Shown in pieces: positions 6,957 to 11,146 of a stretch of DNA of 11,146 nucleotides (within the stretch, counting starts at the first letter, position 1; every line of letters begins with the position of its first letter). The notes below the pieces were generated by a model that saw nothing but the letters and a program-made list of their open reading frames with translations, had not been told where the DNA came from and made no database searches. Location of the stretch: positions 1 to 11,146 of the forward strand of contig JAIOTM010000155.1 of NCBI GenBank assembly GCA_021106755.1, read 5' to 3'. This stretch comes from Candidatus Cloacimonadota bacterium (GTDB lineage: Bacteria > Cloacimonadota > Cloacimonadia > Cloacimonadales > JAIOQZ01). A program made the translations under genes and the position numbers.

Positions 6957-7871
6957 ATGAGTCTATGTAGTCTATGTAAAAAAGAAGCGAAGCTTTGTAA
7001 CAGCCACATTTTTCCTAAGTTTTTTTTCAAATGGATAAAAGAAACTTCGGCAACAGGTAGATTCCGTGGTGGTGTTAATCCTAATAAACCTGTACAAGAT
7101 GGTCCTAAACTAAAGCTGTTGTGTAAGGATTGCGAGGAAATATTTTCTAAGTTAGAAACTTATTTTAATAACACTTTTTTTCATCCATACATTGACGAAT
7201 ACCTTGATGAGTATATGGCAAAGACTACAAAAATTGACCCAATTTATTATGACGAAAGATTATTAAGATTTATCATATCATTACAATGGAGATTATTAAT
7301 AATGCAAATGAAAGATTTTCAAACAGATAATGATAGATTTAGAACAACACTTGCAAATAAAATTGAAGTCTGGAGAGAGTATCTTCTGGGCGACAGAAAA
7401 GACACCGGAGCAGGTAAAACACATATGTTATTTCTTCATAATCTAATAAATAGAGAAGGATACCTACCGCAAGATATATCGCCAAATATCAATAGTTATT
7501 TGTTAAGGACAGCTGATGTGACTATTTTTGAATCTAAGAAAAAGATATTTTTGTATTCCAAACCAGCCCCATTTGCTTTTTTTACCTTTTTAATACCAGA
7601 TAATACTAAAGGATTTTATAATACAATGATTCGAAAGAATGGCAACATTTCTCCAGTGCAGCAAATGAAGAATCGTAAGATCTCCCATTTTTTATATAAT
7701 ATTCGCCCCAATGGAGCATTTGCATCTAATGTGTCTTCAGAAAGACAAATTAACAAAATTGAAGAAAGATGTATTACTAATCCTGAAATGTTTTTAAATT
7801 CTACCACGTACAAAATTGCTCAAACAGCTATCATGATGTCAAATTTCAACAATGATATGGATAATGAATAA
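6957..7871 (+). CDS. Conserved hypothetical protein with HNH-like CxxC...SH...CxxC zinc motif
   Basis: The 304-residue protein opens with C4-S-L-C7, then S16-H17-I-F-P-K-F, and later L-L-C56-K-D-C59-E-E-x-F-S. This CxxC-SH-CxxCE layout is seen in HNH/treble-clef-like proteins of unknown function. The two CxxC pairs could bind a structural zinc and His17 could be the nuclease histidine. I cannot place the rest of an HNH active site (the later asparagine/histidine), so nuclease activity is not shown. The remainder is hydrophilic with no signal peptide or membrane helix. A GGAG lies 7 nt before the ATG and a candidate promoter lies upstream. The gene is visibly more AT-rich than its neighbours, stands alone, and is bracketed by repeats, so horizontal gain is likely. 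A mobile-element or defence role is possible but unproven. Confidence 0.8.
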   Translation: MSLCSLCKKEAKLCNSHIFPKFFFKWIKETSATGRFRGGVNPNKPVQDGPKLKLLCKDCEEIFSKLETYFNNTFFHPYIDEYLDEYMAKTTKIDPIYYDERLLRFIISLQWRLLIMQMKDFQTDNDRFRTTLANKIEVWREYLLGDRKDTGAGKTHMLFLHNLINREGYLPQDISPNINSYLLRTADVTIFESKKKIFLYSKPAPFAFFTFLIPDNTKGFYNTMIRKNGNISPVQQMKNRKISHFLYNIRPNGAFASNVSSERQINKIEERCITNPEMFLNSTTYKIAQTAIMMSNFNNDMDNE

Positions 7872-7892
7872 TTTATTGTGGCTAAATTATAT

Positions 7893-7932
7893 AGAGTAGT
7901 ATAAACTCTCCAAATCTAAGCTCTACTCTTTT
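7893..7932 (+). terminator. Weak candidate terminator after the HNH-like gene
   Basis: AGAGTAG (7893-7899) pairs with CTACTCT (7923-7929), and TTT follows. The loop is long (23 nt) and the T-run is short, so this is only a possible intrinsic terminator. Confidence 0.25.
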
Positions 7933-8103
7933 CCCTCCAACCAGCTAACAATCTCTTCAAATCTCTCGGTGTGATTCCTGACTTCCACATATTTTTCAAT
8001 TATTTACATACTTTTCAGGGCGAATTATCTTAGTATATACTGGATAGTTAGCAAGCTTTTTCTGATAATTCGTTAATATCTTTTCTGCAAAAATAGAGGG
8101 GGC
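7923..8103 (-). pseudogene. Possible relic of a minus-strand gene (two short frames)
   Basis: On the minus strand an open stretch of 35 codons without a start (7999-8103) includes AEKILTNYQKKLANYPVYTK and then IIRPEKYVNN before a TGA. After a one-base frame change, 26 further codons (7926-8003) read IIEKYVEVRNHTERFEEIVS and then WLEGKE before a TAG. The composition looks protein-like and the two parts join plausibly with one frameshift near the A-rich run at 7991-8003. I recognise no family. It could be chance in AT-rich DNA. Confidence 0.25.
8021..8072. repeat. Inverted repeat CGAATTATC / GATAATTCG
   Basis: Perfect 9-bp arms at 8021-8029 and 8064-8072 are separated by 34 nt. Between them lies a small palindrome AGTATATACT (8032-8041). 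It falls inside the possible gene relic, so it may be incidental. Confidence 0.45.
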
Positions 8104-8113
8104 TTATTTTGAG

Positions 8114-8148
8114 GGAAATAGAATCTTATTGCTCGTTAATTCTATTCC
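8114..8148. repeat. Hairpin with 10-bp stem and one bulge
   Basis: GGAAATAGAAT (8114-8124) pairs with ATTCTATTCC (8139-8148), leaving one bulged A and a 14-nt loop. It is the first of three adjacent stems in the non-coding stretch before ygeW. Confidence 0.5.
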
Positions 8149-8166
8149 GTAACAGCCTGCCGAAAG

Positions 8167-8230
8167 GTAACGTCGAGTCGAATATTTTTTGCCATATCAA
8201 GCGGTTAAGGCTGTTTCGACTCGAAGTGAC
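8167..8230. repeat. Long inverted repeat (16-nt arms, 14 matches)
   Basis: The arm at 8167-8182 (GTAACGTCGAGTCGAA) is complementary to 8215-8230 in 14 of 16 positions, including a perfect 10-bp core (TCGAGTCGAA/TTCGACTCGA), with a 32-nt spacer. A second pair, AACAGCCT (8151-8158) with AGGCTGTT (8208-8215), crosses this stem and could form a pseudoknot. Neither strand shows a convincing gene here. Confidence 0.6.
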
Positions 8231-8247
8231 TATCGGTAATCAGATAG
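8230..8247. repeat. Small hairpin CTATC / GATAG
   Basis: A 5-bp stem with an 8-nt loop directly follows the long inverted repeat. It is weak alone and is noted because it is contiguous with the other stems. Confidence 0.3.
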
Positions 8248-8256
8248 CGGGTTGGT

Positions 8257-8271
8257 TGGGTACAATCTCTG
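8257..8271 (+). repeat. Direct repeat, right copy, at the edge of the AT-rich island
   Basis: TGGGTACAATCTCTG is the partner of 6483-6497 (14 of 15 identical). It lies about 30 nt beyond the 3' end of ygeW, where conserved coding sequence resumes. Confidence 0.5.
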
Positions 8272-8297
8272 CGGATAAGTTTCTCAGAAGCTGTTGT

Positions 8298-9482
8298 TTA
8301 CTCAATTCTTTTCTTATGTCGATTAATTATTTTGTATAAAAATTTATTCGGATTTTCAAGGCGGCACAATGCTATCATCGAAGCAATAACAAACGGTTTG
8401 AATCCAGCTTCGCTGTAAGTGTGAGCACGGTATTTCTCAAAAATTTCTGCCGAAACTTCGCCTTTTTCGCAGGATACTCCGCTGATGTCCGCCGGAAGGC
8501 AGTGCATATAAAGTGCTTTACCGTTCTTTGTCAGCCGCATTTTTTCCATTGTACATTCCCAGTCGGTGAATTTAGCGTTGCTTGCAAGGCATTGCCGCTC
8601 AAGGTTTTTGAGCTTTGCGTTATTGCCAGTTTTTAATAGCCTGGTTCGCTCTTCCATTACTGCGAAAGGTGCCCATGATTTTGGATAGACAACATCCGCG
8701 TTGTTGAACGCTTCATCCATTGAGTTGACTACAGCAAACGATCCACCACTTTCTTCAGCTTGTCTGGATGCCAATGCAGTTACTTCAGGGATTAGCCCGT
8801 ATCCTTCAGGATGAGCAAGTACAACATCAATGCCCATGCGGGTCATCAGGCTGATAATACCTTGCGGAACGCTGAGCGGTTTGCCATAGCTTGGTGAATA
8901 CGCCCAGGTCATAGCGAGTTTTTTACCTCGAAGATTCGTTGCTCCGCCGAAAAAGTCTCGAAGTTTAAGCAAATCTGCCATCGATTGGGTGGGATGGTCA
9001 ATATCGCATTGCAGGTTGACCAATGCCGGACGTTGGTGCAGAGTTCTTTCGCTGTAACCCAAATCCAGAGCGGCGGAAACTTCCCGCATATAGCGGTTTC
9101 CCTCACCGAGAAAGATGTCGTCACGTATGCCGACAGCGTCTGCCATGAAGGAAATCATGTTGGCGGTTTCTCGGACAGTTTCGCCATAAGCAATCTGTGA
9201 TTTCTGCTCGTCAAAGTCACTGACAGCAAGTCCCAGAGCATTTGCGGCAGAGGCGAAACTGAAGCGGGTGCGGGTGGAGTTATCCCGGAAAATCGAGATA
9301 GCGAGTCCGGTATCGAAAATTCTGAAAGATTTTCCCCTGGCGTGCATCTCCGAGAAAATTTCTGCGAGCAAAAGAGTTGCTTCGATATGTGCGGCAGATT
9401 TTTCTGAGGTAAGCAGGAAATCACTGCCGAAGTTGTCGAGATTGATTTCTAATAATTCATTAACCCGCTTTTGCAGTGTCAT
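8298..9482 (-). CDS. ygeW: Knotted carbamoyltransferase YgeW
   Basis: YgeW is a cytoplasmic relative of aspartate/ornithine carbamoyltransferases with a knotted fold, found in purine/ureide utilisation clusters. Its true acceptor substrate has not been settled. The 394 residues match the E. coli length (about 396). Carbamoyl-phosphate motifs are intact: S69-T-R-T-R73 in FRDNSTRTRFSF, HPTQ at 163-166 in CDIDHPTQSMADL, and HCLP at 327-330 in MHCLPADISG. The ATG overlaps the stop of the 2Fe-2S subunit gene by 4 nt (ATGA), and an AGGA lies about 6 nt before it inside that gene, so the two are translationally coupled. Coupling to a molybdenum hydroxylase supports a role after purine hydroxylation, as in the E. 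coli xdh-ygeW-ygeX region. It is the last gene of the visible operon. Confidence 0.92.
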   Translation of the reverse strand: MTLQKRVNELLEINLDNFGSDFLLTSEKSAAHIEATLLLAEIFSEMHARGKSFRIFDTGLAISIFRDNSTRTRFSFASAANALGLAVSDFDEQKSQIAYGETVRETANMISFMADAVGIRDDIFLGEGNRYMREVSAALDLGYSERTLHQRPALVNLQCDIDHPTQSMADLLKLRDFFGGATNLRGKKLAMTWAYSPSYGKPLSVPQGIISLMTRMGIDVVLAHPEGYGLIPEVTALASRQAEESGGSFAVVNSMDEAFNNADVVYPKSWAPFAVMEERTRLLKTGNNAKLKNLERQCLASNAKFTDWECTMEKMRLTKNGKALYMHCLPADISGVSCEKGEVSAEIFEKYRAHTYSEAGFKPFVIASMIALCRLENPNKFLYKIINRHKKRIE

Positions 9483-9958
9483 AGCGATTCCTTTTTTTTA
9501 TAATGAGTAGCGGCTTGTTGCACAGCACTGATTATTTGTCTGTATCCGGTGCACCGACATATATTTCCTCTCAGTGCTTTGGTAATATCGGATTCCGTTG
9601 GCTCCGGGTTTCTCAGTAGCAGGGCATGGGCTGTGAGAACCATTCCCGGTGTACAGAATCCGCACTGGATAGCCCCACAATCGACAAACGCCTGCTGAAC
9701 AGGGGAGAGGGAACCGTCTGAGTTTTCTAAACCTTCTATTGTTGTAACTTGTTTGCCGACAATAGATTCTACCTTAACAACGCAGGAGCGAACCGGGCGA
9801 AAATCCACCAGCACAGTGCAGGCACCACAAGCACCGATACCGCAACCATTTTTTGCTCCGGTCAGATGAAGATTGTCCCGCAGGAAAGTCAGCAGGTTTG
9901 TTTGTAAATCAGCTTCTGATAGCGAGATTTGCTCATTGTTTATAGTTGTTTCAGTCAT
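9479..9958 (-). CDS. xdhC: Molybdenum hydroxylase 2Fe-2S subunit (XdhC / CoxS type)
   Basis: This small subunit passes electrons from the molybdopterin site through two 2Fe-2S clusters in xanthine-dehydrogenase-type enzymes. All eight cysteine ligands are present in 159 residues: C39-x4-C44-x2-C47 and C59 (plant-ferredoxin-like N-terminal cluster), then C99-x2-C102 and C134-x-C136 in QCGFCTPGM and NICRCTGYR (the four-helix-bundle cluster). The ATG overlaps the molybdopterin-subunit gene by 8 nt, and the stop overlaps ygeW by 4 nt. It is called XdhC from the ygeW context. By sequence alone it could serve another hydroxylase such as nicotinate or aldehyde oxidoreductase. Confidence 0.9.
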   Translation of the reverse strand: MTETTINNEQISLSEADLQTNLLTFLRDNLHLTGAKNGCGIGACGACTVLVDFRPVRSCVVKVESIVGKQVTTIEGLENSDGSLSPVQQAFVDCGAIQCGFCTPGMVLTAHALLLRNPEPTESDITKALRGNICRCTGYRQIISAVQQAATHYKKKESL

Positions 9959-11146
9959 TGTTTTTTACCGTTAGTTTTATTGGATAAGAATAAGTGCGTA
10001 CTCCAATGGCGTTATGTACCGCATTTGCTATAGCGGGAGCGATTAGCTCCAAAGCTGGTTCGCCAACCCCTTTTGCTCCGCTGGGGGAGTTTGGGTCGCG
10101 CGTATCTAATGTTTCCAACTCTATTTCGGGAACATCTGTAGTGCGGGGAACACGGTACTTGTTGAAATTAAGATTCTGGATGCGACCGTTTTGAATCTCT
10201 AAATCTTCCATAAGAGCCATGCCAGCCCCTTGCATAACTCCTCCAAAAACCTGTCCTGCCAACAGAGGTGGGTTAACAACTTTGCCTACATCGTGTACTG
10301 CCCAGATTTTTAACAACTTAATTTTCCCTGTGGTTGTATCGACTTCTACCTCGGTTACCTGTGCGCTATATACCCATGTGAAGTATGCTTTGCCTTTGCC
10401 TTTTTCTTCGTGCCAGCTAACCATAGGCGCGGCGAATGTTCCAAAAGCGAACGGATAAACACGTTTCTTCTGCATTACCAACATCGCTTCTTCCCAGATT
10501 AGCTTGTGGGAATCGTCTTTGCCCCAGACACAATCATCGTGGATTGAGACTTCTGAAACAGTACAATGCAATTCATTATGGAGCGTTTTCGCGATAGAAT
10601 TTTGCAGGATTTTTACCGCGTTTACAACCGCGCCACCTCCCATAAGCGTTCCACGCGAGGCAACTGTAGGACCGCCATCCGGGATATGTGAAGTGGATGA
10701 CCTGTTATAGCGAATCCGTTCCCGTTTTATGCCAAGATGTTCCGCGAGTAGCAGTATCATCGTGCTTTCCGCGCCTTGCCCGTTTTCGTGTATGCCGACT
10801 TCCAGCAGGATTGAGCCATCGAATTGAGCGTTGATAATAGCGGAACAGAAGTCCACTCCTTCCGCACCGAGGCTACATCCCCTGTAAGTTATTGAAAGTC
10901 CGATGCCATAGTGTTTGCCGGGGGTAAATTTTCCACATTGTTTGAGCTTACTGTTGTAGCCAGAATTTTCTAAGACTTTATTAAGTACTTCATGGGTAGT
11001 AACTTCGTGGTTATCTAATTTCTGCCCGGTTATTGTAATACTGTTTTGGCGTAAGAGATTGTTTCGTCGAAAATCTATTGGGTCAATATTGATAGCTTCC
11101 GCGCACTCATCAATCAACTGTTCAATCGCGAAATTTACCTGAGGAG
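9951..11146 (-). CDS. xdhA: Xanthine dehydrogenase-family molybdopterin-binding subunit (C-terminal 397 residues; 5' end outside window)
   Basis: This is the C-terminal part of the large catalytic subunit that hydroxylates purines or related substrates at a molybdopterin-cytosine dinucleotide site. The frame is open to the window edge (PQVNFAIEQLIDECAEAINI...DPIDFRRNN), a typical internal segment, so a TTG at 11117 is not the true start. Family signatures include GIHENGQGAESTMILLLAEHLG, ASRGTLMGGGAVVNAV, and GAKGVGEPALELIAPAIANA near the end. The glutamate of GVGEP (codon 10059-10061) corresponds to the catalytic base of xanthine dehydrogenase. The 2Fe-2S gene follows with an 8-nt overlap. 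Linkage to ygeW favours a purine substrate, but the pocket residues that would decide this are mostly outside the window. Confidence 0.9.
   Translation of the reverse strand, partial: PQVNFAIEQLIDECAEAINIDPIDFRRNNLLRQNSITITGQKLDNHEVTTHEVLNKVLENSGYNSKLKQCGKFTPGKHYGIGLSITYRGCSLGAEGVDFCSAIINAQFDGSILLEVGIHENGQGAESTMILLLAEHLGIKRERIRYNRSSTSHIPDGGPTVASRGTLMGGGAVVNAVKILQNSIAKTLHNELHCTVSEVSIHDDCVWGKDDSHKLIWEEAMLVMQKKRVYPFAFGTFAAPMVSWHEEKGKGKAYFTWVYSAQVTEVEVDTTTGKIKLLKIWAVHDVGKVVNPPLLAGQVFGGVMQGAGMALMEDLEIQNGRIQNLNFNKYRVPRTTDVPEIELETLDTRDPNSPSGAKGVGEPALELIAPAIANAVHNAIGVRTYSYPIKLTVKNND

Noticed and set aside
8151..8230. Integron attC site
   Set aside because: The core GTTRRRY/RYYYAAC pair is not present in the right arrangement and there is no integrase or cassette gene.
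8109..8339. 76-codon plus-strand ORF
   Set aside because: It runs through the inverted repeats and into the 3' end of ygeW on the opposite strand, has no ribosome site in a convincing position and resembles no family.
11115..11117. TTG as the start of the molybdopterin subunit
   Set aside because: The frame stays open to the window edge and the residues before the TTG are typical internal family sequence, so the gene is cut by the window.

Overview
The window looks like a chromosomal segment from a Gram-negative, probably anaerobic, rod-shaped bacterium of moderate GC. It has three blocks. I cannot name the species. The mre/mrd cell-elongation cluster, a molybdenum hydroxylase next to ygeW, and TGTCTGAATC-type intergenic repeats would fit several poorly sampled phyla (for example Cloacimonadota- or Fibrobacterota-like lineages). 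That placement is a guess.

Block 1 (1-5282, minus strand) is a cell-elongation operon read right to left: mreB, mreC, a CofE/F420 gamma-glutamyl-ligase-like gene, mreD, mrdA (PBP2) and rodA (cut by the window start). MreB filaments, MreC and MreD organise the RodA glycosyltransferase and PBP2 transpeptidase that build the lateral wall. The spacing is tight: 4- and 11-nt overlaps and gaps of 5, 17 and 63 nt. Two points stand out. mreC carries an in-frame TAA that splits it into two fragments in the same frame. A cofactor-ligase-like gene sits between mreC and mreD. A candidate promoter and a hairpin touching the Shine-Dalgarno precede mreB.

Block 2 (5447-8297) starts with a plus-strand D-2-hydroxyacid (glyoxylate/hydroxypyruvate-type) dehydrogenase, divergent from mreB. 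An AT-rich, gene-poor island follows. It holds two nearly identical MITE-like palindromic repeats in tandem, a CxxC...SH...CxxC (HNH-like zinc) protein with its own candidate promoter, a possible minus-strand gene relic, and a run of inverted repeats. A 15-bp near-identical direct repeat (14/15) lies at the two edges of the island (6483-6497 and 8257-8271). This suggests an inserted or rearranged segment.

Block 3 (8298-11146, minus strand) is a purine/ureide-type catabolic operon: a xanthine-dehydrogenase-family molybdopterin subunit (start beyond the window), its 2Fe-2S subunit, and the knotted carbamoyltransferase YgeW. They are joined by 8- and 4-nt overlaps. The first two form a molybdenum hydroxylase electron-transfer pair. 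YgeW probably acts on a downstream carbamoyl-bearing intermediate. No FAD subunit lies between them.
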